Part shown: piece after piece, positions 15,761 through 24,627 of the stretch
Layout: the number at the start of each line of letters is the position of its first letter
Position numbering within the stretch: position 1 is the stretch's first letter
Assembly (NCBI RefSeq): GCF_030696055.1
Contig: NZ_JAUYNP010000052.1
Coordinates: forward strand, 1-38,665
DNA from: Pseudomonas sp.
GTDB taxonomy: Bacteria; Pseudomonadota; Gammaproteobacteria; Pseudomonadales; Pseudomonadaceae
Direction of reading: 5' to 3'
DNA: 38,665 nt
Notes under the pieces: model-generated
What the model saw: only the letters and a program-made list of their open reading frames with translations
What the model was told of the DNA's origin: nothing
The model's database searches: none
Position numbers and translations under genes: made by a program

Positions 15761-18298
15761 TTACCTGCCGGGCATCAGCAATAGGCGTTGGTTGCCATAG
15801 GCCTGGTCGAGGTTCTGCGCCTGGAAGGGGAAGCTCATATAGCGCCCCTTGAGCCAGGCGTCGATGCCGTCGGCGTAGTGCTTGCTTGCCGGGTTGCCGG
15901 ATTGCCCGGAGCTATTCAGGCCGATCAGCGGTTCCTCGCGGCCGAAGTCGACGACTATGCGCATGGCCGGAATCAGCCAGGTATCGAAATCCTGCCCCCA
16001 GTGGTAAGCCGCCACATTGAGGGTGCTGTGATCACCGCCCGCCGGGTAGGGGCCGCGATCCAGATAGCCTTTGATGGCGTTGATGCTGGTGCGCTGGCTG
16101 GCGCTCATATACTGCGCCAGTTGGCTGGTCTCGGTGGTCCAGTTGTAGCTATGCAGCTTGCCCCACTGCCAGGCGCTGCGGTCGCTGCCCAGCTTGCTTT
16201 CCATAAAGCTCAGCGCGCCCGCCAGGCTGCGAGCGAGAATCGCCGCTTTGTCTTCCTGCTGCGGCGTGCGCCGATCATTCCAGAACGGGCTGTCATCACG
16301 CCCGAGCAGGTGGTCGGCCTGGGCCGAATAGGAGCTGTTGGCGGTTTCCACCAAGGCTTTCCAGGCCGGGCTGGTTTCCGGGCCCAGTTCATCGAGGAAG
16401 GTCTGGCGCGCGCTTTCATAGAGGAAGGCGCTGTACAGCGCGGCATCGGCCGAGCTGGCGGCCATTTTGCCGTCGAACTTGCTCAGGCGGCTGTGCGCTT
16501 CGCGGGCCTTGGCGCGTTCTGCTGATGGTAGGGCGTCTATGGCGGCTGTCAGGGCTTCGGCCATGCCGGGGGCGCTGAACATGCGTTGCAGCTTGCCGAC
16601 GAAGGGGGTGGTCTGGTCGTACTGCATGGCGATCATGCTGGCGCTGTCGTGTTTGCCGCTGCCGGCCAGTGCGGCGATGCGTTCGGCGCGCTCGGGGTAG
16701 TACCAGGAATTGGAGAGCTGCATGCCATAGCCGCGCGGCACCGTGCGGTGGTTGGCGGTGCCCAGCCAGCCTTGCGGCGGGTCCTGGTCGTAGGGGTGCA
16801 GCATCGGGTCGGCGAAACCGTCCCAGTCATACTGGCTATCCCAGCCGGGAGACGGCATCAGGCCCAGGCCGGCACGGCGGTTGGGGAAGCGCCCGGTGAC
16901 TTGCCAGCCGATATGCTGGGCGTCGGCGAAGACGATGTTCAGCGGCATGGCGCGTACTTCGCGGGTGGCCTCGAAGGCCTGTTCCACCGATTGCGCACGG
17001 GACAGATCGAAGAACGCATCGAGGGTCTTGTCGGCTTCGAATTGAGTGGTCTTCAGGGCCAGGCCGTAGCCGCTGCTCAGCTGCAGCGGTTGCAACATGT
17101 GTTTACGCTCGCCCAGCACCGAGTTCAGCAGCGGGCCGTGGCGAGTCTCGTAGAGGGTTTCGCGGATTGGCCGCTGCCCTTTGATAAAAAAGGTTTCCTG
17201 GCGCTCTTGGGCGGGCAGCCATTTGCCGTCGGCCAGGTAATGCAGGCGGCCGCCTTGGCGTTTGGTCTTCTCCAGAAACAGGTCCTGGTTATCGCCCATG
17301 ACCATGGTCATGCCCCAGCCGAGCTTGCCATTGAAGCCGGCGACTATTGCCGGTACGCCGGCAATCGACACGCCCGCCGCCTGGTATTTCGGCGAACGGA
17401 TCTGCACGAAATTCCACGCCGAGGGCATCGCCAGGGGCAGGTGGGTGTCGTTGGCCAGCAGGCTTCTGCCGCTGCGGCTTTTCTGCGGCGCGATGGCCCA
17501 GTTGTTGGAGGCCGCGACGCCGAGCATATGGGCATCGGCGAACTGGCTGAGGGCGCCGCTGACGGCGCTCAAGCCGGCCAGCTGGCCATTCAGATCGAGG
17601 CCTTTGAGCTTGGCCGCCTCCTCGATTGGCAGGGGCTCATCCGGGTAGGTGGGCAGCAGCCAGGCAAGTTGTTCGCTGCCGACTTTCTGCGCCAGCACCA
17701 GGGAGGCGATCTCCTCTTGCAGGTTGACCGCCAGGCCGAAGTTCAGCAGGCAGAACACCAGCACCGAGTCTTCGGCTTTCCAGTAGGCCGGGCGGTAGCC
17801 GGACTCGGCCAGGTCCATCGGCAATTTGTCGCGGTAGCGGAACAGGTAGGCATTGACCCCGCGGGCATAGACTTCGAAGAATTTCTTCAGACGTGGCGAG
17901 GCATTGCTGTAGAGCACCGCGGCGCTTTTCTTCAGATTGACCGCACGCATAAAACGGTCGATTTCCAGCACACCCGGGCCGGCCATTTCCGCCAGCCGGC
18001 CTTCGGCCATCAGGCGCAGGCCAACCATCTGGCTGAGGCGATCGCTGGCATGCACATAGCCCAAAGCGAACAGCGCGTCATGGAAGGTGGTGGTCTCGAT
18101 CAGCGGCATGCCCAGCGGGTTGCGCCTGATCACCACGCTCTGCGCCAGGCCCTGGACGCGGACTATGCCCTGGTCCGGATGCAGACTGTCGCTGTAGCGG
18201 CTGCTAAGAAATGACTGGCAGCCGCTCAGCACGACAACCGCGGTCAATGCGGCGGCGAGGCTCAGATGGGCCAGGGGGCGAAACGCGCGCGATAGCAT
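15761..18298 (-). CDS. quiP: QuiP-type acyl-homoserine lactone acylase (Ntn hydrolase, penicillin acylase family)
   Basis: An 845-residue exported enzyme, near the length of P. aeruginosa QuiP. A lipoprotein-type signal ends VVVLSGC (Cys27). The alpha part and spacer run to about residue 263; the nucleophile is S264 in AASNNWAI, exposed after self-cleavage at A263-S264. [15 protein letters not shown] and [17 protein letters not shown] are penicillin acylase blocks. QuiP cleaves long-chain acyl-homoserine lactones, quenching quorum signals. The ATG at 18298 follows AAGGAG by eight bases; the longer open frame upstream has no such site. No acyl-homoserine lactone synthase is in the window. Substrate is inferred from similarity alone. 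Confidence 0.9.
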   Translation of the reverse strand: MLSRAFRPLAHLSLAAALTAVVVLSGCQSFLSSRYSDSLHPDQGIVRVQGLAQSVVIRRNPLGMPLIETTTFHDALFALGYVHASDRLSQMVGLRLMAEGRLAEMAGPGVLEIDRFMRAVNLKKSAAVLYSNASPRLKKFFEVYARGVNAYLFRYRDKLPMDLAESGYRPAYWKAEDSVLVFCLLNFGLAVNLQEEIASLVLAQKVGSEQLAWLLPTYPDEPLPIEEAAKLKGLDLNGQLAGLSAVSGALSQFADAHMLGVAASNNWAIAPQKSRSGRSLLANDTHLPLAMPSAWNFVQIRSPKYQAAGVSIAGVPAIVAGFNGKLGWGMTMVMGDNQDLFLEKTKRQGGRLHYLADGKWLPAQERQETFFIKGQRPIRETLYETRHGPLLNSVLGERKHMLQPLQLSSGYGLALKTTQFEADKTLDAFFDLSRAQSVEQAFEATREVRAMPLNIVFADAQHIGWQVTGRFPNRRAGLGLMPSPGWDSQYDWDGFADPMLHPYDQDPPQGWLGTANHRTVPRGYGMQLSNSWYYPERAERIAALAGSGKHDSASMIAMQYDQTTPFVGKLQRMFSAPGMAEALTAAIDALPSAERAKAREAHSRLSKFDGKMAASSADAALYSAFLYESARQTFLDELGPETSPAWKALVETANSSYSAQADHLLGRDDSPFWNDRRTPQQEDKAAILARSLAGALSFMESKLGSDRSAWQWGKLHSYNWTTETSQLAQYMSASQRTSINAIKGYLDRGPYPAGGDHSTLNVAAYHWGQDFDTWLIPAMRIVVDFGREEPLIGLNSSGQSGNPASKHYADGIDAWLKGRYMSFPFQAQNLDQAYGNQRLLLMPGR

Positions 18299-18641
18299 GC
18301 AGCAGGCTCCTTGCAATACGAGGAAAGGTCGGATGGGGCACGCGCCTTCCTGGCGGTGCTTACCGGGGTGCAGGTGCGGGGGTACTAAGGTAGCCAGCGG
18401 CCATGGGCCTGACAAGGCGCATGGCCTGGGCAGCAGGCGCTTTTGCATGGTGGCAGCGGCTTAGTCGGGTAATCAGTGTACGGCGGCGAGAGCTGCAGTT
18501 TTGTGCTGCAGCCCCAGCTCGCTGAGCGGTGACCTTTAGAGCAGGCTGCCGGCGAGAATCTGACGATCCCCGCTAGCGCGACTCATAGCCAACCAGCGCT
18601 AGCCAGCAGGCACAGAGCCGGGCTGCTTCTTATATAGAGGC
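18299..18641. other. Intergenic region upstream of quiP
   Basis: 343 bases holding the quiP promoter candidate (18387-18415) and, to the right, the downstream end of the LEA2/SEC-C transcription unit. No open frame with a ribosome site, no RNA gene and no clear terminator for the SEC-C gene were found. Confidence 0.5.
18387..18415 (-). promoter_or_regulatory. Possible sigma70 promoter of quiP
   Basis: On the minus strand: TTGTCA (18415-18410), 17-base spacer, TACCTT (18392-18387), about 90 bases before the quiP ATG. The -35 is good (five of six); the -10 is poor (three of six). Confidence 0.35.
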
Positions 18642-18863
18642 TTATGCGCCGTGGCATTTCTTGAATTTTTTCTGGCTGCCGCAGGGGCAGGGGTCATTGC
18701 GGCCGACGTCTTTCAGGGCGTTGCGCACCGGTTCCTGGTGAGCGTGACCGCAGTTCGGGCCATGCACATGACCCTGCTCATGGGCGTGGCTATGGTCGTG
18801 AGCATGACCGTGATCGTGATCGTGATTGCAGTCTGGGCCGTGGACGTGTTCTTGCTGAGTCAT
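18642..18863 (-). CDS. His-rich SEC-C zinc-motif miniprotein
   Basis: A 73-residue protein with 15 histidines. Two repeats of HVHGPxCxH (residues 6-14 and 32-40) flank an alternating His/Asp/Ala run (14-28). The last 20 residues are a SEC-C motif, [10 protein letters not shown]...KKC-H, with C59, C61, C70 and H71 as zinc ligands, as found at the SecA C-terminus and in YchJ. The first part looks like a metal-chelating tail of the kind seen on nickel or zinc chaperones. GGAG is nine bases before the ATG and lies inside the end of the LEA2 gene, so the two form an operon (gap six bases). Function unknown; metal delivery or ribosome/SecB contact are only guesses. Confidence 0.82.
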   Translation of the reverse strand: MTQQEHVHGPDCNHDHDHGHAHDHSHAHEQGHVHGPNCGHAHQEPVRNALKDVGRNDPCPCGSQKKFKKCHGA

Positions 18864-18869
18864 GTGCGG

Positions 18870-19367
18870 TTACTCCGGGATAAATTTACCGGGAATTATC
18901 TCGCCATTGCGCGACATGTGCACGCTTCGTCCGAACATCAAGCCGGTTTTTACCTTGCCCTGTAGCCGATAAGGGATGGGTTTGTCAGGTTTTTCCAGGG
19001 CTTTGACGATTTGCCGCAAGTGCCGCCAGAGGTTGGTACGCACCGGAACGTCAAAGCTGTGGTGGCCGCGCGCCGGGACGGTGAACCAGACATCGGACTC
19101 GCCTTCGGCCAGTTTTACCTGGTTGAGGTGCACCACGTACTCCAGCCCGCGCACCGGCAGGCTGACGTTATTGGGGTTGTCGATGCGAAAGCGCAGGGTG
19201 AAGTGCTGCTCGAGCAGCTTGGCCCGCACTACGTCGACTTTGACCAAGCGGACCTCGGGGTCCTTGAAGTCGCCTGAGATCCAAGAGGAACAACCGGCAA
19301 GGCCTGAAATGAGGCCAAAAAAAATCGATAGGCTAAGAATTCTTATCGTTTGCGCCTGATAGAACAT
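18870..19367 (-). CDS. LEA type 2 (WHy-domain) lipoprotein
   Basis: 165 residues. The signal peptide ends LISGLAGC (lipobox), giving a lipid-anchored envelope protein. The mature part is a LEA_2/WHy domain: RLVKVDVVRAKLLEQHFTL, RIDNPNNVSLPVRGLEYVV and a final GKVKTGLMFGRSVHMSRNG. Such beta-sandwich domains occur in plant desiccation proteins and in bacterial envelope lipoproteins. The ATG at 19367 has GGAG six bases upstream; longer readings in the same frame lack a ribosome site. It is the first gene of a two-gene unit with the SEC-C miniprotein. Confidence 0.82.
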   Translation of the reverse strand: MFYQAQTIRILSLSIFFGLISGLAGCSSWISGDFKDPEVRLVKVDVVRAKLLEQHFTLRFRIDNPNNVSLPVRGLEYVVHLNQVKLAEGESDVWFTVPARGHHSFDVPVRTNLWRHLRQIVKALEKPDKPIPYRLQGKVKTGLMFGRSVHMSRNGEIIPGKFIPE

Positions 19368-19479
19368 TGCATACTCCGAATGACGCGTCAGTGTAACAAG
19401 CAAGTGCTTGGCTGCCATCAGTTGTGACGGTAAAAAAACCTGCGCCATACTGAACAAGGATTAGGACAGGAGTGTGACC

Positions 19480-20046
19480 ATGGCTCGTTACGAAATCGCC
19501 TTTAGCGCGCAGTTAGTGCCGGGTGCTCAGTTGGAGTCGGTGAAAGCCAATCTGGCCAAGTTGTTTCAGGCCGATGAGCAGCGCCTGGCCTTGTTGTTTT
19601 CCGGGCGGCGCATCGTGATCAAGAGCAATCTGGACGAGGCAGGGGCGGAGAAGTATCGCGCTACTCTCGAGCGTGCCGGCGCCTTGGTTGAAGTGGTCGA
19701 CCTGGAGCTACAGCAGGAAGTCGAGGAGATCGAGTTGGCACCGCCGCCGCAGGTTGCCGCGCCGGCTGCAACTGCTGTCCCGGTGGCGTCTGCCGAGCAG
19801 GCGGTCGGACGTTTGCAGGTGGCCCCGCGGGATGAATATATGGCGGCTTTCGCTGAGGTGGATGCGCCAGATTTCGGCATCGCCCCCTTGGGTGACGACT
19901 TGCAGGACGACAAGCCCGAGCCACAGGCGCCGGCACTCGATTTGTCGCAGTTCAGCCTGGCTCCGACCGGCAGCGATATGGGCGAAGTGAAAAAGGTCCC
20001 GGCTGGACCTCCGCCCGATATCTCCCACTTGAAGTTGCAGGAATAG
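19480..20046 (+). CDS. Hypothetical cytosolic protein with N-terminal alpha/beta domain and Pro/Ala linker
   Basis: 188 residues, no signal peptide. Residues 1-75 form a compact domain (VKANLAKLFQADEQ, FSGRRIVIKSNLDEAGAEKY, ERAGALVEVVDLE) whose pattern recurs at the N-terminus of various proteobacterial proteins and recalls ribosomal L7/L12-like folds. An acidic and Pro/Ala-rich linker (about 78-110) follows, then a second conserved patch (DEYMAAFAEVDAPDFGIAPLG) and the ending PPPDISHLKLQE. The ATG at 19480 follows ACAGGAG by seven bases. It is divergent from the LEA2 gene and convergent with ychJ. I do not recognise a function. Confidence 0.75.
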   Translation: MARYEIAFSAQLVPGAQLESVKANLAKLFQADEQRLALLFSGRRIVIKSNLDEAGAEKYRATLERAGALVEVVDLELQQEVEEIELAPPPQVAAPAATAVPVASAEQAVGRLQVAPRDEYMAAFAEVDAPDFGIAPLGDDLQDDKPEPQAPALDLSQFSLAPTGSDMGEVKKVPAGPPPDISHLKLQE

Positions 20047-20072
20047 CGCGAGCACTCACAGGGGGCTGGGCC

Positions 20073-20564
20073 TTATGAATTGCTCCGCTGCGCTGCGAAA
20101 AACTGTGCACAGCACTTCTTGAATTTCTGCCCGCTGGCACAGGGGCAGGGGTCGTTGCGCCCAGTCTTGAGCTCAACGGTGGGATCGATAAAGTACCAGT
20201 CACCTTGGTTTTCCACGAAAGCCGAGCATTCGCGATGGCTATGTTCGCCACTGTCGTCGCGCCAGCGTGCGGTGAAGGTGACCCAGGCATGCTCGGGTTG
20301 AGCGCTGAATACTTCGGCGCTTTCCACCTTGAGCCCCAACCAAGTACTGCTCAGGCTCCAGGCCGCGATGGCCTGGCGATCCAGTCCGGCTTGTTGGGCG
20401 GGCAGGGTGGTTGTCACTAGATAGTCGATCAATCCCAGCGCATAGGCGCTGTAGCGTGAGCGCATCAGGGCTTCGGCACTGGGGGCGCGCGCACCTTGGT
20501 GATACTGGCCGCAACATTGATCCAACAACTTGCCGCTGGTGCAGGGGCACAACGCCGTGCTCAT
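20073..20564 (-). CDS. ychJ: YchJ family (UPF0225) protein with two SEC-C motifs
   Basis: 163 residues. An N-terminal SEC-C motif ([13 protein letters not shown]) and a C-terminal one ([18 protein letters not shown]) bracket a NTF2-like middle domain with [13 protein letters not shown] and [10 protein letters not shown]. This is the standard YchJ layout; the family has zinc-binding ends and no firm function. The ATG at 20564 lies two bases beyond the TGA of the upstream gene, so the two are a translationally linked pair. The open frame extends further upstream but only as a shadow of that gene. This is the second SEC-C protein within 2 kb. Confidence 0.88.
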   Translation of the reverse strand: MSTALCPCTSGKLLDQCCGQYHQGARAPSAEALMRSRYSAYALGLIDYLVTTTLPAQQAGLDRQAIAAWSLSSTWLGLKVESAEVFSAQPEHAWVTFTARWRDDSGEHSHRECSAFVENQGDWYFIDPTVELKTGRNDPCPCASGQKFKKCCAQFFAAQRSNS

Positions 20565-20568
20565 GGCT

Positions 20569-21066
20569 TCACCACCAGTATTTGCCGAAGTTTTCCGGAT
20601 TGGCCCAAAATTTTGCGTTGAGCCAGTCCGGTACTTGCTTGTAGTCGAGCAGGTCGTAGGTGAACAGGTTGAGCGTCTGTTCGTCGCGCTGAAAGCGTTC
20701 GCTGACTTGCAGTGCCAGGGCGAAGAAGTCGGTTTCTTGCCAGGCACTTGCCTGCAGGTCGACCAGTACGGCGAGGCGACTGGCGTTCAAGTTGCGAATG
20801 CCACCCAGCAGTTCCAGGCCGGCGCGTTTGGGCAGGTGTTCGAGGCAGTCGACTATCAGGGCCAGGTCAAAGCGTTGCGCCGCCAGCTCCGCAGGCAAGG
20901 CCCCTGCCGCTGCATGGGCGATCTGGCAGTCCGGGTGGGCGGCTTGGAAGGCTTCTACGGCGGGCAGTGCACCGGCGCCCACCAAGAGCAGGCGCTGTGG
21001 GGCGTAGCGCGCCAATAAAGCGGCTAGGGCTTGCTGCGGAGTACGGGGTGACAGAGTTTCAGGCAT
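20569..21066 (-). CDS. DUF6231-like protein with degenerate methyltransferase fold
   Basis: 165 residues. [23 protein letters not shown] resembles motif I of SAM-dependent methyltransferases, but the glycine-rich loop is short (VGAGALP). [22 protein letters not shown] resembles the D-x-x-E-H motif. The C-terminus [34 protein letters not shown] is highly characteristic of a conserved Pseudomonas family. No catalytic role is proven, and SAM binding is doubtful. It is the first gene of a pair with ychJ. Confidence 0.75.
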   Translation of the reverse strand: MPETLSPRTPQQALAALLARYAPQRLLLVGAGALPAVEAFQAAHPDCQIAHAAAGALPAELAAQRFDLALIVDCLEHLPKRAGLELLGGIRNLNASRLAVLVDLQASAWQETDFFALALQVSERFQRDEQTLNLFTYDLLDYKQVPDWLNAKFWANPENFGKYWW

Positions 21067-21222
21067 GGAAAGTTCTCGCTCAGATTGCCAAAGACTAACG
21101 TGCCGTCGCTCTAAGGCCTAGTGCAACTGTTGTCTGGGCCTATTCTCTGGCGCATTCGCAAACTGGCGTCTTTACTGCTTAGGTATCGGTTTTAGGCCGA
21201 CTTACCAATAGGAGAGGTATAT

Positions 21223-21852
21223 ATGAGCATTATGAGGAAGGCAGTTCCCCTGATTCTCGCGAGCAGTTTTTTGACCGGTTGTGCCGGGTTGCAGAAAACT
21301 GACTGGCCAACCTGTGCGGCAGTGGGTGGTGTAGGTGGTGCGGCACTGGGTGCCATTGAAAGTTCAACCTGGGCGGCGGGTGGCGCCGTGGTGGGTGCGG
21401 GCATGGCAGCGGCCTATTGCTGGGTGCATGGTGCCAGCGATGAGCAGGTGGCCGTGGTTGAAGAAGAAGTGGTCGAACAACCTGTTGCCGAGCCTGTAGC
21501 AGAAGCGGTGCGGGTTGAGTTGGATGTGAAGTTCGATTTCGACAAGTCTCAGGTCAAGCCGGAAAGTTATGGCGATATCAAGAATCTGGCCGACTTTATG
21601 AGCCAGTACCCACAAACCACAACTGTGGTTGAAGGCCATACCGACTCGGTGGGTACCGATGCTTACAACCAGGGCCTGTCCGAGCGCCGCGCCAATGCCG
21701 TGCGTGATGTGCTGGTCAACCAGTACGGCGTAGGTGGCGATCGCGTCAATGCGGTGGGTTACGGCGAGTCGCGTCCGGTTGCAGACAACGCAACCTCGGC
21801 TGGTCGTGCAATTAACCGCCGTGTAGAAGCCGAAGTAGAAGCGCGTCCTTAA
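21223..21852 (+). CDS. OmpA-family lipoprotein, copy 1
   Basis: 209 residues. Signal peptide with lipobox FLTGC, a Gly-rich stretch (AAVGGVGGAALGAIESSTWAAGG and onward, likely a glycine-zipper membrane segment), an acidic/Val-Glu-Pro linker, then a C-terminal OmpA peptidoglycan-binding domain (VELDVKFDFDKSQVKPES, VEGHTDSVG, NRRVEAEVEA). It would link the outer membrane to the cell wall. GGAGAGG precedes the ATG by six bases. It is closely related to the next gene, which adds a calcium-type repeat. Confidence 0.88.
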   Translation: MSIMRKAVPLILASSFLTGCAGLQKTDWPTCAAVGGVGGAALGAIESSTWAAGGAVVGAGMAAAYCWVHGASDEQVAVVEEEVVEQPVAEPVAEAVRVELDVKFDFDKSQVKPESYGDIKNLADFMSQYPQTTTVVEGHTDSVGTDAYNQGLSERRANAVRDVLVNQYGVGGDRVNAVGYGESRPVADNATSAGRAINRRVEAEVEARP

Positions 21853-21879
21853 CTGCTTGTTTAAGGCGTATCAGTGGAA

Positions 21880-21908
21880 ACAAGCCAGACCTGCAGGGTC
21901 TGGCTTGT
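21880..21908 (+). terminator. Strong hairpin between the two OmpA-family genes
   Basis: ACAAGCCAGACC (21880-21891) and GGTCTGGCTTGT (21897-21908) form a perfect 12-bp stem with a 5-base loop. No T-run follows, so it may be an attenuator or an RNA-stabilising hairpin setting different levels for the two paralogues rather than a full terminator. Confidence 0.55.
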
Positions 21909-21976
21909 ACGGCTTGAATGCTGGGTCTTTACTCCTAGGAGACCGGCAGCAGCCGGTATAACGGGAGATTTCTACC

Positions 21977-22714
21977 ATGAGAGCTAGATTCCTAACTGGG
22001 GTAGCCCCCATTCTCTTGGTCAGCAGTGTTCTTTCCGGTTGCGTCACGACTTCCAGTACGGGAGATGCGCCGCTTAACCAAGGGAACTGGCCCATTTGTA
22101 CTGCGATTGGTGGTCTGGCCGGTGCTGGTCTGGGCTCAATCGAAAGTTCCGCCTGGGCAACAGGCGGTGCGGTAGCCGGCGCGGTCATCGGTACCCTTAT
22201 TTGTTATGCCCAGGATGGCGATGAAGACGACGATGGCGTGTTCGATCGGCGTGATCGTTGCCCCGACACCCCCGCCAATACCCCGGTGCACCACAATGGC
22301 TGTCCGCTGAAGGAATATGCGGACAGCCCTGCGGAGCCGGAACCTGCGCCTGTTGAAGTAGTAGAGCCGGTACGTGTCGAGTTGGACGTGAAGTTTGACT
22401 TCGACAAATCCGTGGTCAAAGAAGACAGTCAAGGCGATATCCAGAGCCTGGCCGACTTTATGAAGCAGTACCCGCAGACCACTACGACAGTTGAAGGGCA
22501 CACCGACTCTGTCGGTACCGATGCCTATAACCAAGGCTTGTCCGAACGCCGTGCCAATGCCGTGCGCGATGTGCTGGTCAACCAGCATGGTATCGACAGC
22601 AGCCGGGTTTCCTCGGTGGGTTACGGTGAGTCGCAGCCGGTCGAGGACAACAGCACTGACGAAGGTCGCGCGGTAAACCGTCGGGTAGAGGCGGAAGTCG
22701 AAGCGCAACCTTAA
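21977..22714 (+). CDS. OmpA-family lipoprotein, copy 2, with a calcium-type repeat
   Basis: 245 residues, same plan as copy 1: lipobox VLSGC, glycine-zipper (GGLAGAGLGSIESSAWATGG), linker and OmpA domain almost identical to copy 1 over its last 120 residues. The difference is an insert at about 75-115, DGDEDDDGVFDRRDRCPDTPANT and NGCP, a thrombospondin type 3-like Asp-rich repeat with two cysteines, as in OprF. That should bind calcium and be cross-linked. CGGGAG precedes the ATG. The pair is a clear tandem duplication with later gain or loss of the insert. Confidence 0.88.
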   Translation: MRARFLTGVAPILLVSSVLSGCVTTSSTGDAPLNQGNWPICTAIGGLAGAGLGSIESSAWATGGAVAGAVIGTLICYAQDGDEDDDGVFDRRDRCPDTPANTPVHHNGCPLKEYADSPAEPEPAPVEVVEPVRVELDVKFDFDKSVVKEDSQGDIQSLADFMKQYPQTTTTVEGHTDSVGTDAYNQGLSERRANAVRDVLVNQHGIDSSRVSSVGYGESQPVEDNSTDEGRAVNRRVEAEVEAQP

Positions 22715-22767
22715 ACTTAAAGTGGTGAAATGTTGGATCGCTGAAACAAACAGCGAGAGAAGACTAG

Positions 22768-22803
22768 GGCCGTTATCTGCTGTTGGTGGATAACGGCCTT
22801 ATT
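22768..22803 (+). terminator. Terminator of the OmpA-family pair
   Basis: GGCCGTTATC (22768-22777) pairs with GATAACGGCC (22789-22798) across an 11-base loop, followed by TTATTA. Confidence 0.75.
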
Positions 22804-22973
22804 ACATCCGCTTGCAGTGCGGGCGCGGCGTTAAGAGCTTGGCCGCTAGTTCGCTGTTGTAAGCGGCTCTTTGTATGGCCTGGGCGGCAAGTCCTGGCGC
22901 TTTTTGCCGGCCTGCTGGCCGCATGCTCCCAAAGCGGTTAAGGTGCCTCAAAATAAAATTGGCTGGGGCATCC

Positions 22974-23285
22974 ATGAAGAAATTTTTGATTTTGGGCAAA
23001 GTGCTGGCTGCATTTTTCTGGGGTGTGGTGCTGGCCAACCTGCTGCAACCCTTCGCACAACCCTTCGCCCTCTTGCTCTATATCACCGGAGCCCTGGCCC
23101 TGCTGATTCACGGCCTGGAGCTGTGGGTGTTCAATAAGCAGCTGGCCGGTGCTCGGAAACCAGGCCAGGAACGTGCGCAAGTCCTGCTGTTCGGTATTTT
23201 CCATCTGCTCGCGTTGCCCGGTCTCCAGGCGCAGTCTGCCGAGCCGGGCCAGGAAGAGCCGCAGCTGGAGGCTGAAAATGCGTAG
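22974..23285 (+). CDS. DUF1145 (YhhL-like) small membrane protein
   Basis: 103 residues with two hydrophobic helices (about 5-25 and 30-50; VLAAFFWGVVLANLLQPF and LLYITGALALLIHGLEL), then a soluble tail. This matches DUF1145 inner-membrane proteins, function unknown. I start at ATG 22974 (MKKFLILGKV); an in-frame ATG at 22875 would add 33 residues with no family match. A GGGG run upstream is only a modest ribosome site. Its last eight bases overlap the next gene, suggesting coupling. Confidence 0.75.
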   Translation: MKKFLILGKVLAAFFWGVVLANLLQPFAQPFALLLYITGALALLIHGLELWVFNKQLAGARKPGQERAQVLLFGIFHLLALPGLQAQSAEPGQEEPQLEAENA

Positions 23286-24036
23286 TTTGATTCTGCTGGC
23301 AGCCCTTTTCAGTCCCGCGGTGTTGGCGCAGGCGGTGATCGAAGTCGAGTCCCACAGCTTTATGCGCTTACCGAGCAATAGCAGCGTGCTGCTGCTCGAG
23401 CGTTTGGACATTGCCGACCATGGCACCTTGCTGATTCCTCCTGGCTTGACCGAGCTGCGGGTGACTGAGCTGCGCCTGGGGCGCGACGCGCGCATAGCCA
23501 TAGCCCCTGCCGAACAGGCGTTGCGCCTGGAGGTGGCACAGGGGGAGATCGCCAGCGGTGCGCAGATCAGTGCGCGCGGTGCCCAGGGCTCGCTGCAACA
23601 GCCGGCATCGCCGGGACGTACCTTGAGCATTCGCCTGCAGGCGCTGGTCACCGAGAGCTTGCTGGTCGATGCCCGCGGTGGCGCAGGGGCTTCGGGCTAT
23701 GCCGGGCTGGACGGTGCCGACGGGCAGGCCGGGGGTTGCACCTGGGGCCAAGCCGAACGCGGTCATGATGGACAGGATGGTGGGGACGGTCAGGCCGGTG
23801 CGGCGGGGGCTCAGGTGCGCCTGGAGCTGCCGACGGATTTCCCCGAGCAGGCGCTGCAGCTGCGTCTCGAGGGTGGCGCCGGCGGTCCGGCTGGCAAGGC
23901 GGGCAATGGCGGTCAGGGCCTGAGCAAGGGATGCTGGTTGTACAGCACGCAGGGGGCTGGCGATGGTCGGCCCGGTCAGTCTGGCAAGCCGGGTGCGCAG
24001 GGACCGGCGGGGGCGGTCGATCTGGTGCGCTTCTAA
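23278..24036 (+). CDS. Exported collagen-like Gly-rich protein
   Basis: 252 residues. The signal peptide MRSLILLAALFSPAVLAQA gives a periplasmic or secreted protein. Residues 20-130 are a beta-rich, right-handed-solenoid-like region without a known name. From about 138 two Gly-x-y collagen-like tracts occur: GYAGLDGADGQAGGC...GHDGQDGGDGQAGAAG and GPAGKAGNGGQG...GDGRPGQSGKPGAQGPAG, each broken by a short segment with one Cys (CTW and CWL), which may pair. The start overlaps the DUF1145 gene. The role is unknown; a surface or matrix protein is a fair guess. Confidence 0.78.
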   Translation: MRSLILLAALFSPAVLAQAVIEVESHSFMRLPSNSSVLLLERLDIADHGTLLIPPGLTELRVTELRLGRDARIAIAPAEQALRLEVAQGEIASGAQISARGAQGSLQQPASPGRTLSIRLQALVTESLLVDARGGAGASGYAGLDGADGQAGGCTWGQAERGHDGQDGGDGQAGAAGAQVRLELPTDFPEQALQLRLEGGAGGPAGKAGNGGQGLSKGCWLYSTQGAGDGRPGQSGKPGAQGPAGAVDLVRF

Positions 24037-24088
24037 CTGGCGATCTAGTTAACAGACCTGGAGCCGCCCAGCGCCAGGCCTGTATGCG

Positions 24089-24553
24089 TTAAAACGAAGG
24101 GCGGGTGGCGGCAATCCCGACCAGCAGCAAGCCCAGCAGCAGGTTGCTCCCCACCAGGCGCCGAATGCGCCCCAGTACGGCGCCGCCGCTGGGCCAATCC
24201 TCGGCCGCCACGGCGCGGCGCAACTCCGGCAACAATAGCGCCTGCACCCGCAGAAACAGCGCGAGCATGGCGATATACAAGCCCATCATGATGTGCACGT
24301 AGCGCGGCGCGCTGTCGAAGCCGGCAAAGCGCAGGTGCAGCATGGCCACTCCGGTAATAGGCAGCACTAGCACCGCGGCCCACACCCAGTAGAAGAAACG
24401 CGGGAAGACTTCGAGCCATAGCTTCAGTCGCGCCGGAGCCTCCAGGGCACTGACCGCGGCAGGGCGCAGAATCATCCAGGCGAAGAACATGCCGCCGACC
24501 CAGACAAGGGCGGCCAGTACGTGCAGGGCATAGGTCAAGGCGTAAGGGGTCAT
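24089..24553 (-). CDS. CopD-like four-helix membrane protein
   Basis: 154 residues with four hydrophobic helices. The opening YALHVLAALVWVGGMFFAWMILRP is the CopD/DUF2269-like pattern with a His in helix 1 (H-x-x-A-x-x-x-W-x-G), and a second His occurs in RYVHIMMGLY. In relatives these histidines bind copper or heme. The ATG at 24553 has GGAG seven bases upstream; the longer open frame overlaps the dinG control region. Divergent from dinG, convergent with the collagen-like gene. Confidence 0.75.
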   Translation of the reverse strand: MTPYALTYALHVLAALVWVGGMFFAWMILRPAAVSALEAPARLKLWLEVFPRFFYWVWAAVLVLPITGVAMLHLRFAGFDSAPRYVHIMMGLYIAMLALFLRVQALLLPELRRAVAAEDWPSGGAVLGRIRRLVGSNLLLGLLLVGIAATRPSF

Positions 24554-24603
24554 GCGGGTACTCCTATTTATAAAGCGGTTCTGCGCCGGATCATTTAGCG
24601 CGC

Positions 24604-24609
24604 TATGAT
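24604..24609 (+). promoter_or_regulatory. Possible -10 hexamer of dinG
   Basis: TATGAT at 24604-24609 lies 19 bases before the CTG-N10-CAG box and about 55 bases before the dinG ATG. No clear -35 is seen at 16-18 bases. Confidence 0.35.
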
Positions 24610-24627
24610 AGCGGCCGTTTGCAAACA

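Noticed and set aside
16586..18214. 542-codon plus-strand frame opposite quiP
   Set aside because: Antisense shadow; quiP on the other strand has a lipobox, a nucleophile and the expected length.
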